A stretch of DNA of 64,000 bases from Agrobacterium cucumeris (lineage in GTDB: Bacteria; Pseudomonadota; Alphaproteobacteria; Rhizobiales; Rhizobiaceae): assembly GCF_030036535.1 (NCBI RefSeq), contig NZ_CP080387.1, positions 2,170,001 to 2,234,000 of the forward strand, in the 5' to 3' direction. A program made the translations under genes and the position numbers. Of the stretch, positions 43,714 to 52,069 are shown piece by piece (positions within the stretch are counted from its first letter, which is position 1; every line of letters starts with the position of its first letter). The notes beneath the pieces were generated by a model. That model searched no databases. It saw nothing but the letters and a program-made list of their open reading frames with translations, and was not told where the DNA came from.

Positions 43714-44649
43714 GTGGCCATCAACTTCACCTTCCCCGTTCGGCTGCTGGCGGCAGCGGCCTTCAGCCTTGGCGCAATGACCGCGGGCGCGCAGGAAATG
43801 ACGATCAAGCACGCGCAGGGCGAAACCGTGCTGAAAGCGGCACCGAAGAAGGTTCTGGTTCTGGATATTCCCTCGCTCGACAATCTCGATGCGCTGGGCG
43901 TCGAGCCGACAGGCGTCGTCGGCTCCAACCTGCCGGCCTATCTGCAGAAATATGCCGACGGCAAATATCTGAAGGTCGGCACGCTGTTCGAGCCCGATTA
44001 CGAGGCGATCAATGCGGCTGAAGCCGATCTCGTCATTGTCGGCGGCCGTTCGCGGGCGAAATATCCTGACGTTTCGAAGATCACGCCCGCCATCGACATG
44101 TCGATCGATTCCAAGGAATTCATCAACAGCGTCAAAGGCAACATCACCAAGCTCGGCGATATCTTCGGCAAGCAGGAAGAGGCAAAGAAGCTCGACGCCG
44201 CCCTCGACGAAAAAGTCGCCAGGCTGAAAGAGATCGCCCCGAATTCCGGCACGGCGATGATCCTGCTGACCAATGCCGGCAAGGTCGGCGTGTATGGCCC
44301 GAGCTCGCGCACCGGCTGGCTGCACACAGAAATCGGCTTCAAGCCGGTCGCCGCCGACATTGATGACCGCTTCGACCGCGGCGACGTCGTATCCTTCGAA
44401 TATCTGGCCGAGGTCAATCCCGAGTGGCTGTTCGTGATCGACCGTGACGCCGGCATCGGCCGCGCCACCGACCCCGGCAAGGCCGCCGCGCAGGTGCTGG
44501 ATAACGAACTGATCCACCAGACCAATGCCTGGAAGAAAAAGCAGATCGTCTATCTCGATCCGCAGGCGGCCTATATCGTCAGCAGCGGTTATACGGCGCT
44601 CAACACCCTGCTCGATCAGGTCTACAAGGCCGTCTCCGAGAAGAAGTAA
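43714..44649 (+). CDS. Periplasmic siderophore-binding protein (FatB/CeuE-like)
   Basis: Class III periplasmic binding protein of the FatB/CeuE/YclQ type for catecholate siderophores. GTG 43714 is chosen as the start because AAGGGA lies 9 bases upstream and a signal peptide follows (INFTFPVRLLAAAAFSLGA, cleavage near AGA-QE). The mature part begins MTIKHAQGETVLKAAPKKVL, with LDIPSLDNLDALGVEPTGVV. VVGGRSRAKY carries a conserved Arg for siderophore contact. It is 311 residues. It is the first gene of the ABC operon, separated from the permease by a hairpin. Confidence 0.92.
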   Translation: MAINFTFPVRLLAAAAFSLGAMTAGAQEMTIKHAQGETVLKAAPKKVLVLDIPSLDNLDALGVEPTGVVGSNLPAYLQKYADGKYLKVGTLFEPDYEAINAAEADLVIVGGRSRAKYPDVSKITPAIDMSIDSKEFINSVKGNITKLGDIFGKQEEAKKLDAALDEKVARLKEIAPNSGTAMILLTNAGKVGVYGPSSRTGWLHTEIGFKPVAADIDDRFDRGDVVSFEYLAEVNPEWLFVIDRDAGIGRATDPGKAAAQVLDNELIHQTNAWKKKQIVYLDPQAAYIVSSGYTALNTLLDQVYKAVSEKK

Positions 44650-44669
44650 CCCCTGCCAATACCATCAGG

Positions 44670-44698
44670 GCTCCCGATGGCTTGAGGCCGCCGGGAGC
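44670..44698 (+). promoter_or_regulatory. Intra-operon hairpin between binding protein and permease genes
   Basis: GCTCCCG (44670-44676) pairs with CGGGAGC (44692-44698) with a 15-base loop; TTTCGCCTTTT follows. It lies 20 bases after the binding-protein stop and 27 bases before the permease GTG start. Such elements often stabilise the upstream message or partly terminate, which would give more binding protein than permease. Confidence 0.6.
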
Positions 44699-44724
44699 TT
44701 TCGCCTTTTCCGGAAACTGCCAAC

Positions 44725-45690
44725 GTGAAGTCCCTTTCACTGATATCAGCCCTTCTTCTGGCTTTGACGCTCGCCATCGTCAGCCTGTTCGTCGGCGTGA
44801 GCGACGTTTCGCTCACAACGCTCTTTTCGCCTGATACGAGCGCGGATGCGCTGCGCGTGCTGCTCGTCAGCCGCATTCCGCGCACGCTGGCGCTCATCTT
44901 GGCCGGCAGCTCGATGGCGATTGCCGGTCTCATCATGCAGATGCTGGTGCGCAACCGCTTCGTGGAACCTTCGACGGCCGGCACGACCGAATCCGCCGGT
45001 CTCGGCCTTCTCGTCGTCACCCTGTTTGCACCCGAAACGCCGATCTTCGGCAAGATGCTGGTGGCAGCCGTTTTCGCGCTCGCCGGCACGGCGCTTTTCC
45101 TGCGCATCCTGAGACAGGTACCGCTGCGCGATGTGCTGCTGGTGCCGCTGATCGGCATCATGCTCGGCGGCGTCATTTCCGCCGTCACCACGTTCTTCGC
45201 CTATCGTTTCGACCTGCTGCAATCGCTCGGCGCATGGATGACCGGCGATTTTTCCGGCGTGCTGCGCGGCCGGTATGAATTGCTGTGGGTCGGTTTCCTC
45301 TTCGCCATTGCCGCCTATCTCGCCGCCGACCGCTTCACCGTGGCCGGCATGGGGCGCGACTTCACCACCAATCTCGGCCTCAACTACCGCCGGGTGATGG
45401 CGCTCGGCCTCACAATCGTTTCTCTGGTCAGCGCCGTCGTCGTCGTCACCGTCGGCATGATCCCGTTTCTCGGCCTGATCGTACCGAATGTCGTCAGCCT
45501 GATGATCGGCGACAATATGCGCCGCTCCGTGCCCTGGGTGGCAACGCTTGGCGCGGTCTTCGTGCTTTCCTGCGACATCATCGGTCGGACCGTGCGCGCG
45601 CCATACGAGATACCGATCGGCACCGTGGTCGGCGTCATCGGCAGCGCGCTGTTCCTCTATCTCCTGCTGCGGAAACGCCACCATGCGTGA
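44725..45690 (+). CDS. Siderophore ABC permease 1 (FatD/FecCD-type)
   Basis: A 321-residue inner-membrane permease with about nine helices. RIPRTLALILAGSSMAIAGL (about residues 50-69) is the family core and MIPFLGLIVPNVVSLMIGD is the ABC contact loop. It starts with GTG at 44725. Its partner permease overlaps it by eight bases. The set resembles the fat (anguibactin) or yclNOPQ (petrobactin) importers. Confidence 0.93.
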   Translation: MKSLSLISALLLALTLAIVSLFVGVSDVSLTTLFSPDTSADALRVLLVSRIPRTLALILAGSSMAIAGLIMQMLVRNRFVEPSTAGTTESAGLGLLVVTLFAPETPIFGKMLVAAVFALAGTALFLRILRQVPLRDVLLVPLIGIMLGGVISAVTTFFAYRFDLLQSLGAWMTGDFSGVLRGRYELLWVGFLFAIAAYLAADRFTVAGMGRDFTTNLGLNYRRVMALGLTIVSLVSAVVVVTVGMIPFLGLIVPNVVSLMIGDNMRRSVPWVATLGAVFVLSCDIIGRTVRAPYEIPIGTVVGVIGSALFLYLLLRKRHHA

Positions 45691-46651
45691 GAGACATCCC
45701 GACCGGCGTGCAAAAACCGTTCTGCTCGTGCTCGCGGCATTCGCACTCATCTCCATGGCCGCCTTCATGACACTCGGCGCAAAAGGGAGCTGGAGCTTCG
45801 TACTGCCGTTTCGCGGCATCAAGCTTCTGTCGCTCTTGCTGGTGGCCTATGCCATCGCCGTCTCCACGGTGCTGTTCCAGACCGTCACAAACAATCGCAT
45901 CCTCACCCCTTCGGTGATGGGTTTCGATTCGCTTTACGTGCTGATGCAGACCGGGCTGATCTTCGTCTTCGGCTCGGCAACCGTTGTCATGATCGATCCG
46001 CAGCTGAAGTTCATCGTTGAAACCGCGCTGCTCGTCACCTTTTCCGCCCTGCTCTATCGCTGGCTTTTCGTTGGCGCGGAACGCAGCCTGCATCTTCTCG
46101 TACTGGTCGGCATCGTCTTCGGCGTCTTTTTCCGCAGCCTCTCGGGCTTCATGCAGCGCGTTCTCGACCCGAACGAATATACGGTGCTGCAGGACGTGCT
46201 CTTCGCCAGCTTCAACTCCATCGATCCCACGCTTCTGACGATCTCGGCGATCATCATCGGTGTCGTGACCATCATCGGGCTGCGCCTCCTGCACACGCTC
46301 GACGTCCTCTCGCTTGGCCGGGCAACGGCCATCAGCCTTGGCGTCGACTATAAACGCACGGTCACGATCATCCTCGTGCTGGTCTCCGTGCTCGTCGCCG
46401 TCTCAACCGCGCTCGTCGGCCCGGTCATGTTCTTCGGCCTGCTGGTCGCCGCCCTTGCCCATTATCTCACCGGCAACAGCAAACACGCCTATGTGCTGCC
46501 GGCGGCGATCCTCATCGCCATAATCTGCCTCGTTGGTGGCCAGGTGGTGCTGGAGCGGGTCTTCGCCTTCGATACGGCACTTTCCATCATCATCGAATTT
46601 CTGGGCGGCATCGTCTTTATCGGTCTTATTTTGAAGCGGGGTGCGCGATGA
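45683..46651 (+). CDS. Siderophore ABC permease 2 (FatC/FecCD-type)
   Basis: A 322-residue FecCD-type permease. After a short cytoplasmic lead (RERHPDRRAKT) come helices, with TVLFQTVTNNRILTPSVMGF (about residues 60-79) and VGPVMFFGLLVAALAHYL near the end. It pairs with the preceding gene to form the channel. ATG 45683 overlaps the preceding stop. It overlaps the next gene's ATG by four bases. Confidence 0.93.
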   Translation: MRERHPDRRAKTVLLVLAAFALISMAAFMTLGAKGSWSFVLPFRGIKLLSLLLVAYAIAVSTVLFQTVTNNRILTPSVMGFDSLYVLMQTGLIFVFGSATVVMIDPQLKFIVETALLVTFSALLYRWLFVGAERSLHLLVLVGIVFGVFFRSLSGFMQRVLDPNEYTVLQDVLFASFNSIDPTLLTISAIIIGVVTIIGLRLLHTLDVLSLGRATAISLGVDYKRTVTIILVLVSVLVAVSTALVGPVMFFGLLVAALAHYLTGNSKHAYVLPAAILIAIICLVGGQVVLERVFAFDTALSIIIEFLGGIVFIGLILKRGAR

Positions 46652-47406
46652 TCATCGCCAGTCAGATCAGCAAATCCTATGGCGATACGCTCGTCGTCGA
46701 CGGCGTCTCCGTCTCCATTCCGGCAGGCGGCGTCACCTCGATCATCGGCCCGAACGGGGCGGGAAAATCGACGCTGCTTTCCATCGTCGCGCGGCTGATG
46801 TCCATGGACGCAGGAACCGTGACGGTGGACGGTCTGGATGTGAGCAAGACCGCTTCCGACACGCTGGCAAAACGCCTTTCGATCCTGCGGCAAGACAACC
46901 ACATCTCCTCGCGCCTGACGGTGCGCGATCTTGTCGGTTTCGGCCGTTACCCCTATTCCAAGGGCCGCCCGACCATCGAGGACAAGGTCCATATTGACCG
47001 GGCGCTGGAGTATCTGCATCTCGAACCGCTGGCCGGCCGCTTTCTGGACGAGCTTTCCGGCGGCCAGCGCCAGCGCGCCTTCGTGGCCATGGTTCTGTGT
47101 CAGGACACGGATTATGTGCTGCTCGACGAGCCGCTCAACAATCTCGACATGAAACACGCCTCCAGCATGATGAAGATCATGCGCAAGGCAGCCGACGAAT
47201 TGAAAAAGACCGTGGTTCTGGTGCTGCACGACATCAACTTCGCCTCCTGGTATTCCGACACCATCATCGCCATGCGCGAGGGCCGCATCTGCCATCAGGG
47301 ACCGGCGCAAGAAATCATCCGCCCGGAGATTCTCAAGGACATCTACGACATGCCGATCCGCGTCGAGGACATAGACGGCCGGCGCATCTGCCTGTTTTAC
47401 GAATGA
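46648..47406 (+). CDS. Siderophore ABC ATPase (FatE/FepC-type)
   Basis: A 252-residue ATP-binding subunit. Walker A SIIGPNGAGKSTLLSI, signature ELSGGQRQRAFVAMVLC, Walker B DYVLLDEPLNNLDMKH, switch His in VLVLHDINFAS. It should power the two permeases. The operon order is binding protein, permease, permease, ATPase, with dps 122 bases downstream on the same strand. Confidence 0.95.
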   Translation: MIIASQISKSYGDTLVVDGVSVSIPAGGVTSIIGPNGAGKSTLLSIVARLMSMDAGTVTVDGLDVSKTASDTLAKRLSILRQDNHISSRLTVRDLVGFGRYPYSKGRPTIEDKVHIDRALEYLHLEPLAGRFLDELSGGQRQRAFVAMVLCQDTDYVLLDEPLNNLDMKHASSMMKIMRKAADELKKTVVLVLHDINFASWYSDTIIAMREGRICHQGPAQEIIRPEILKDIYDMPIRVEDIDGRRICLFYE

Positions 47407-47528
47407 CATGATGATTGCGCAGGATTTTTGCCGCTGCGGTGCTTAACATGGAACAGGGCCACAGGCCCGGACGTTAATCGACAGACTTTTCCAAAGCGGC
47501 ATTCCGTCCGCAACTTCAGGAGACATCG

Positions 47529-48017
47529 ATGAAGACGCACAAGACGAAAAACGATCTGCCTTCCAACGCGAAATCGACCGTGATCGGCATTCTGAATGAA
47601 TCGCTCGCCTCGGTGATCGACCTTGCGCTTATCACCAAGCAGGCGCACTGGAACCTGAAAGGCCCGCAATTCATCGCCGTCCACGAACTTCTCGACACTT
47701 TCCGCACCCAGCTCGACAATCACGGCGATACGATTGCCGAACGCGTCGTGCAGCTTGGCGGCACGGCGCTCGGCAGCCTGCAAGACGTCTCCTCAACGAC
47801 GAAGCTCAAGGCCTATCCGACCGATATCTACAAGATCCACGACCATCTCGACGCTCTGATCGAACGTTATGGCGAGGTGGCGAACATGATCCGCAAGGCG
47901 ATCGACGATTCCGACGAGGCCGGTGATCCGACGACGGCCGACATCTTCACCGCCGCCTCGCGCGATCTCGACAAATCCCTGTGGTTCCTCGAAGCACACG
48001 TACAGGAAAAGAGCTGA
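47529..48017 (+). CDS. dps: Dps, ferritin-like DNA-protection protein
   Basis: Dodecameric ferroxidase that stores iron and protects DNA from oxidative damage. It is 162 residues. The ferroxidase site is split between TKQAHWNLKGPQFIAVHELL (His and Asp/Glu ligands) and DNHGDTIAERVVQLGG. A Lys-rich N-terminal tail (KTHKTKND) may bind DNA. It follows the siderophore operon and probably has its own promoter. AGGAGA before the ATG is a good ribosome site. Confidence 0.96.
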   Translation: MKTHKTKNDLPSNAKSTVIGILNESLASVIDLALITKQAHWNLKGPQFIAVHELLDTFRTQLDNHGDTIAERVVQLGGTALGSLQDVSSTTKLKAYPTDIYKIHDHLDALIERYGEVANMIRKAIDDSDEAGDPTTADIFTAASRDLDKSLWFLEAHVQEKS

Positions 48018-48050
48018 GCCAAAGGCATTATCGGCCGGCTCATCACAGCA

Positions 48051-48079
48051 AAGCGCCCGAGAGACTCGGGCGCTTTTTT
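48051..48079 (+). terminator. Intrinsic terminator of dps
   Basis: AAGCGCCCGAG (48051-48061) pairs perfectly with CTCGGGCGCTT (48065-48075), AGA loop, followed by TTTT. It lies 33 bases past the dps stop. Confidence 0.93.
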
Positions 48080-48095
48080 CGTAAAGATGATGCCA

Positions 48096-48317
48096 TCAAT
48101 GGCGGCGCAGAACCGCAAGCCCTATGTCGCGCAACATCTCATGATCCAGAATGCCGCGCTGAGCGCTGCGGATCAAAATTGCTGCACATTCATTGGCAAC
48201 ATGGCTGCTGCGATCTTGAAGGCACTCGAAACAAACACCATCGAAAATATTCTGCAGATCGGTGATTTGTTCTGGCGACAATTGTGCGCCGACTCTTTCA
48301 AAAGCTGCGTACGACAA
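48096..48317 (-). CDS. Small conserved-type protein with TTG start
   Basis: A 73-residue helical, acidic protein beginning SYAAFERVG and running AQLSPEQITDLQNIFDGVC. No family name recalled, but the pattern LSPEQ-x-LQxIFDxVCxE with AAILIRSAQRGI resembles small rhizobial helical proteins with unknown roles. The start is TTG at 48317: GGGAGG lies 7 bases upstream, while no ATG is in frame there. Cys pair CFEC could bind a metal. Probably monocistronic, convergent with dps. Confidence 0.6.
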   Translation of the reverse strand: MSYAAFERVGAQLSPEQITDLQNIFDGVCFECLQDRSSHVANECAAILIRSAQRGILDHEMLRDIGLAVLRRH

Positions 48318-48691
48318 GGCTCATCCTCCCGATGATGATATGCCAAGTATCGTTTCTTTTTTTCGTGGGCATCAATTTTGTACACCCGAACGAATCACTT
48401 GTCGAATCAGATTTTAACCAAATGTAAACAGGTTATTTTCTGCACTACCGGTCATCCGCGCGCCCTCTGCCGTGGCAATAAAGACCATCAGAAACAACGC
48501 TTTCGCCCGCCCCTGACTGCATATGGCGCTGCCTCCGGCGCGCCCCTTCGAATAAAGCAGCAGCCGGAAGGATTTCCACCGAAACCGCAAAAGAAACTAT
48601 TGCATTCCAAAATCGATTGAGCGATATAGCACCCGTCGCCGAACTTCGGCGGTCCGCAGTCCAGCGAACTACCCCGGACGAGCGGTTTTGA
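48318..48691. other. 374-base region before the tRNA, no gene
   Basis: AT-rich in 48340-48450 and GC-rich in 48480-48560. It contains the promoter of the small TTG-start gene at its left end and the tRNA promoter at its right end. An 80-codon frame at 48378-48620 has a Gln/Lys/Pro-rich translation and no ribosome site. No repeat or inverted structure was noticed. Confidence 0.5.
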
Positions 48692-48766
48692 GCGGGTGTA
48701 GCTCAGGGGTAGAGCACAACCTTGCCAAGGTTGGGGTCGAGGGTTCAAATCCCTTCGCCCGCTCCA
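48692..48766 (+). tRNA. tRNA-Gly (GCC anticodon)
   Basis: A complete cloverleaf with CCA encoded. Acceptor GCGGGTG pairs with CGCCCGC (one G-U). The D arm is GCTC-n-GAGC, the anticodon arm is AACCTT-GCC-AAGGTT with anticodon 48724-48726, and the T arm is GAGGGTTCAAATCCCTTC. The discriminator is T and CCA ends at 48766. Confidence 0.97.
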
Positions 48767-48919
48767 GTTTTCCCGGATCGATAAGTAAAGATTTGCGTGG
48801 GTTGTTGTGCCGGGTGATCATTCTGGCAAGCCCGGATGCGTGACCAATTTCGGCCTTTGTGGCGGTTTCCCGCACATGCATGAAACCGGGAGAAGTTGCC
48901 CCCTCCCGGCCGTCACGAT

Positions 48920-49753
48920 TCAGGCAGCTTCATCCCACACGGGCGCCAGCCCATCCGGTGAGACGATACGGCCATCCGGTTTGGCGAGAGCGTGGATCGC
49001 CGCCATTTCATCAGCCGACAGCGCAAAATCGAAAATCGCGAGGTTTTCATCAACGCGGGCTTCACTGACGGTTTTGGAGAGAGCAACAACGCCCTCCTGC
49101 TGTACCAGCCAGCGCAACACCACCTGCGCCACGGATTTACCCCGGCTTGCGGCGATATCCTTCAGCACCGGATCGGCAAAGACCTTACCGTCAGCCATGC
49201 CGTAATAACCGGTGACCGACATGCCCGCTTCTCTGGCAGCCGCCATCAGCGCGCCCTGACCGATATAAGGATGGTATTCGATCTGATTGGTGACGATCGG
49301 CGCATTGGAGAGCTTCACAGCTTCGGCCATCAGCACCGTATTGAAGTTGGAAACGCCGATATGGCGGACCTTGCCGGCCTGCCGGGCCTCATTCAGGGCG
49401 CCGATCTGCTCGGAGAGCGTCACCGCCTCGTTCGGCCAGTGCAGAAGCAGCAGATCGACATAATCGGTCTTCAGCTTTTTCAGGCTTTCATCAACGGAGG
49501 CGAGGAAGGCATCGTGCCGGTAATTCTCGACCCAGACCTTGGTGGTGAGGAAGATATCGCCCCGCGCCACTCCGGAGCCGGCGATGGCCTCACCCACTTC
49601 GGCCTCGTTGCCGTAAATCTGGGCGGTATCGATATGGCGGAAACCCGCTTTCAGCGCATGTGGAACGATGCGCAGGACATCCGGGCCGGGAATGCGGAAG
49701 GTGCCGAAGCCGAGCGCCGGAATGGAAGCGCCATTGGCGGTAACGTCAAACAT
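48920..49753 (-). CDS. Aldo/keto reductase (2,5-diketo-gluconate reductase-like)
   Basis: NADPH-dependent carbonyl reductase, 277 residues, substrate unknown. The AKR catalytic set is visible: Asp in FRHIDTAQIYGNE, Tyr in the same segment, Lys in LTTKVWVENY, His in LLLLHWPNE. The phosphate-binding GTFRIPG opening and late motif VVALSKTVSEARVDEN are also present. ATG 49753 is chosen because AGGAGA lies 8 bases upstream. It is 66 bases downstream of the MFS gene, so the two are probably one operon. Confidence 0.93.
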   Translation of the reverse strand: MFDVTANGASIPALGFGTFRIPGPDVLRIVPHALKAGFRHIDTAQIYGNEAEVGEAIAGSGVARGDIFLTTKVWVENYRHDAFLASVDESLKKLKTDYVDLLLLHWPNEAVTLSEQIGALNEARQAGKVRHIGVSNFNTVLMAEAVKLSNAPIVTNQIEYHPYIGQGALMAAAREAGMSVTGYYGMADGKVFADPVLKDIAASRGKSVAQVVLRWLVQQEGVVALSKTVSEARVDENLAIFDFALSADEMAAIHALAKPDGRIVSPDGLAPVWDEAA

Positions 49754-49819
49754 ATATTTTCTCCTGTGATATTGCCCGGCCAACCCGAGGGGAATGGCCA
49801 GGAATTGAGTGTAAAAAGC

Positions 49820-51001
49820 TCAAGCGGTTTTCAGCGTCAGTGCGGCGCGGCGATCAAGAGCGCTGCTCCAGAGGGTCAGCAGCAGGGCGACGGCGACGAG
49901 GATGGCGCCGACCCATGGGGTTGCGGCAAGACCCATCGGCGATTCCACCACCAGACCACCGAGCCATGCGCCGATGGCGATGCCGAGATTGAAGGCGGCG
50001 ATGTTGAGCGCCGAGGCAACATCGACCGCGCCGGGGCGGTGCTCCTTGGCCAGTTGCACCACGTAAAGCTGCAGGCCGGGAACATTGGCGAAGGACAGGA
50101 AACCGAGCGCGGCAAGTGTGATGAGCGTCAGCACCGGCGAGACAGCCGTGAAGGAAAAGACGAGCAACACGATGGACTGCGCCAGGAAGAGGCCGATCAG
50201 CGCCTTGACAGGGTTATGGTTGGCGATCTTTCCGCCTCCGATATTGCCGGCGGCAATGGCGATGCCGTAAAGCACGAGGATCAGGCTGACGCTCTTTTCC
50301 GAAAAACCGGTTACGTCCTGCAGGATCGGCGCAAGGAAGGTGAAGGCGACGAAGGTGCCGCCGTAACCGAGCGCGGTCATGGCAAAAACGATGAGCAGAC
50401 GGCCGGAACCGAGAACGCGGACCTGATCGAGCAGGCTGGCAGGCGGCGCCTTCTTGAGCGTGTTCGGCAGAAGGGCGGCAATGCCGAAGAAGGCGATGAC
50501 GCCAAGCCCGGCAACGGCCCAGAAGGTCGCGCGCCAGCCGAACACCTGGCCGATATAGGTACCGAGCGGAACGCCGGTGACGATGGCGACCGTCAGACCC
50601 ATGAACATCATGGCAATCGCCGAACCACGACGGTTTTCCGGCACGAGATCCGCGGCAATCGTTGCGCCGACCGAGAAGAACACGCCATGGGCAAAGGCGG
50701 CGATGACGCGGGCAACGAGCAACATCTCGTAGCTGGGAGAAAGCGCCGCGGCGCTGTTGCCGATGATGAACAGGGCCATCAGACCAAGCAGCAACGGCTT
50801 CCTTTCAATCTTTCCGGTCAGCGCCGTCAGGATCGGCGCACCGAAGGTGACGCCCAGCGCGTAAACGCTGACGATGAGGCCGGCAAGCGGCAGGGTAATG
50901 TTGAGATCATTTGCCACCGTCGGCAGAAGGCCGACGATGACGAACTCCGTGGTGCCGATCGCATAGGCCGCGATCGTCAGGGCAAATATGGCCAATGGCA
51001 T
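49820..51001 (-). CDS. MFS exporter (AraJ/YdhP/Cml-like)
   Basis: A 393-residue twelve-helix major facilitator transporter, of the sugar-efflux or drug-efflux type. FVIVGLLPTVANDLNITLPL is the N-terminal motif. GKIERKPLLLGLMALFIIGN is motif A in modified form. LVPENRRGSAIAMMFMGLTVAIVTGVPLGT is the family's central motif. The start at 51001 follows an upstream palindrome, and a LysR regulator is divergent. Substrate unknown. Confidence 0.92.
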   Translation of the reverse strand: MPLAIFALTIAAYAIGTTEFVIVGLLPTVANDLNITLPLAGLIVSVYALGVTFGAPILTALTGKIERKPLLLGLMALFIIGNSAAALSPSYEMLLVARVIAAFAHGVFFSVGATIAADLVPENRRGSAIAMMFMGLTVAIVTGVPLGTYIGQVFGWRATFWAVAGLGVIAFFGIAALLPNTLKKAPPASLLDQVRVLGSGRLLIVFAMTALGYGGTFVAFTFLAPILQDVTGFSEKSVSLILVLYGIAIAAGNIGGGKIANHNPVKALIGLFLAQSIVLLVFSFTAVSPVLTLITLAALGFLSFANVPGLQLYVVQLAKEHRPGAVDVASALNIAAFNLGIAIGAWLGGLVVESPMGLAATPWVGAILVAVALLLTLWSSALDRRAALTLKTA

Positions 51002-51040
51002 GACGAATACCTCTTCGCCCAGCGGGATCGCGGGCGTTCT

Positions 51041-51057
51041 GGACAGCGGTGCTGTCC
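51041..51057. promoter_or_regulatory. Palindrome between MFS gene and LysR regulator
   Basis: GGACAGC-GGT-GCTGTCC is a perfect 7-base dyad. It lies 40 bases upstream of the MFS start. Direct copies of GGTTGGAT-n-AA lie just after it, at 51058 and 51117. Either could be a regulator site or promoter element. The function is inferred from position alone. Confidence 0.4.
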
Positions 51058-51160
51058 GGTTGGATCAAATCTATGGACGCAATATGGGCGAAGGGGACTT
51101 GCATGATAATCGGCAAGGTTGGATAAATACCTTTGAATTTATTTCACAGGTGGTACGGCG

Positions 51161-52060
51161 ATGGACAATCGGGCCGGAGAAATGGAAGTCTTTGTGGCGG
51201 CGGCTGAACTCGGCAGTTTTTCCGCCGCAGGACGTCGGCTGAAGCTGTCGCCCTCGGCGGTGAGCAAGCTCGTCACCCGCATCGAAGACCGCCTTGGCAC
51301 CCGTCTTCTGGCCCGCTCCACCCGTGTGGTAACGCTGACACCGGAGGGAGAGGTTTACCTTTCCCGGGCACGGCGCATTCTGGCCGACATAGCCGAGACG
51401 GAGCAGATCGTGGCGAGCGGCGGCAAGGTGATGCCGCGCGGCCTGCTGCGCGTCAACGCCACGCTGGGTTTCGGCGAACGTTATCTCCTGCCACTCGCGC
51501 CTGAGTTCCTGTCGCTATATCCTGACATCGAGCTGGATATTTCACTGACCGACGGCGTCATCAGCCTGATCGAGGAGCGCACTGATATCGCCATCCGCTC
51601 GGGCGCGATGGGCGATTCATCCCTGAAGGCGAGAAAGCTGAAAGAGGTGCGCCGGATCATCGTCGCCTCCCCCGCTTATATCGAAAAACACGGCATGCCG
51701 GAAAAACCGCAGGATCTGGCGCAGCACAATTGCTTCAGCTTCAACTTCAGCCGCAACCTCAATGAATGGCCGTTTCGTGATCCCGGCTCGGCGGAAGTCT
51801 ACCGTCTTCCCGTCACCGGCAATGTCGCGGTCAATAGCGGCATGGCGATGCGAAGGCTATGCCTGACGGGGTTAGGGCTCGGAAGGGTCGGCGAGTTTCA
51901 TATCGAACCGGATATCGAGGCGGGCCTGCTGGTGCCGGTGCTGGAAGATTATAATGCCGAAGAGATGGAAGTGATCCACGCGGTTTATGCCGGCCATGAG
52001 CACCTGGCCGCCCGCGTGCGCGCCTTCATTGATTTTGTCGCGGCAAGGGTCGGGCGGTGA
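51161..52060 (+). CDS. LysR-family transcription regulator (divergent from MFS/AKR)
   Basis: A 299-residue LysR-type regulator. The winged helix (residues 1-60) has MEVFVAAAELGSFSAAGRRL and PSAVSKLVTRIEDRLGTRLL. The effector-binding part (about 90-299) includes GLLRVNATLGFGERYLLPLAP. It is divergent from the MFS/aldo-keto reductase pair with 159 bases between the starts, so local regulation of that pair is likely. Inducer unknown. Confidence 0.92.
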   Translation: MDNRAGEMEVFVAAAELGSFSAAGRRLKLSPSAVSKLVTRIEDRLGTRLLARSTRVVTLTPEGEVYLSRARRILADIAETEQIVASGGKVMPRGLLRVNATLGFGERYLLPLAPEFLSLYPDIELDISLTDGVISLIEERTDIAIRSGAMGDSSLKARKLKEVRRIIVASPAYIEKHGMPEKPQDLAQHNCFSFNFSRNLNEWPFRDPGSAEVYRLPVTGNVAVNSGMAMRRLCLTGLGLGRVGEFHIEPDIEAGLLVPVLEDYNAEEMEVIHAVYAGHEHLAARVRAFIDFVAARVGR

Positions 52061-52069
52061 TTGACCACC

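Noticed and set aside
48378..48620. 80-codon plus-strand frame upstream of tRNA-Gly
   Set aside because: Gln/Lys/Pro-rich translation, no ribosome site and no family pattern.
48692..48766. tRNA-Gly as an integration site
   Set aside because: No integrase, no repeat of the tRNA 3' end nearby and no change in gene content on either side.
48992..51106. 704-codon open frame on the plus strand
   Set aside because: It is antisense to both the aldo/keto reductase and the MFS gene, whose families are certain. Its translation is Asp/Gly/Arg/Gln-rich low-complexity sequence.
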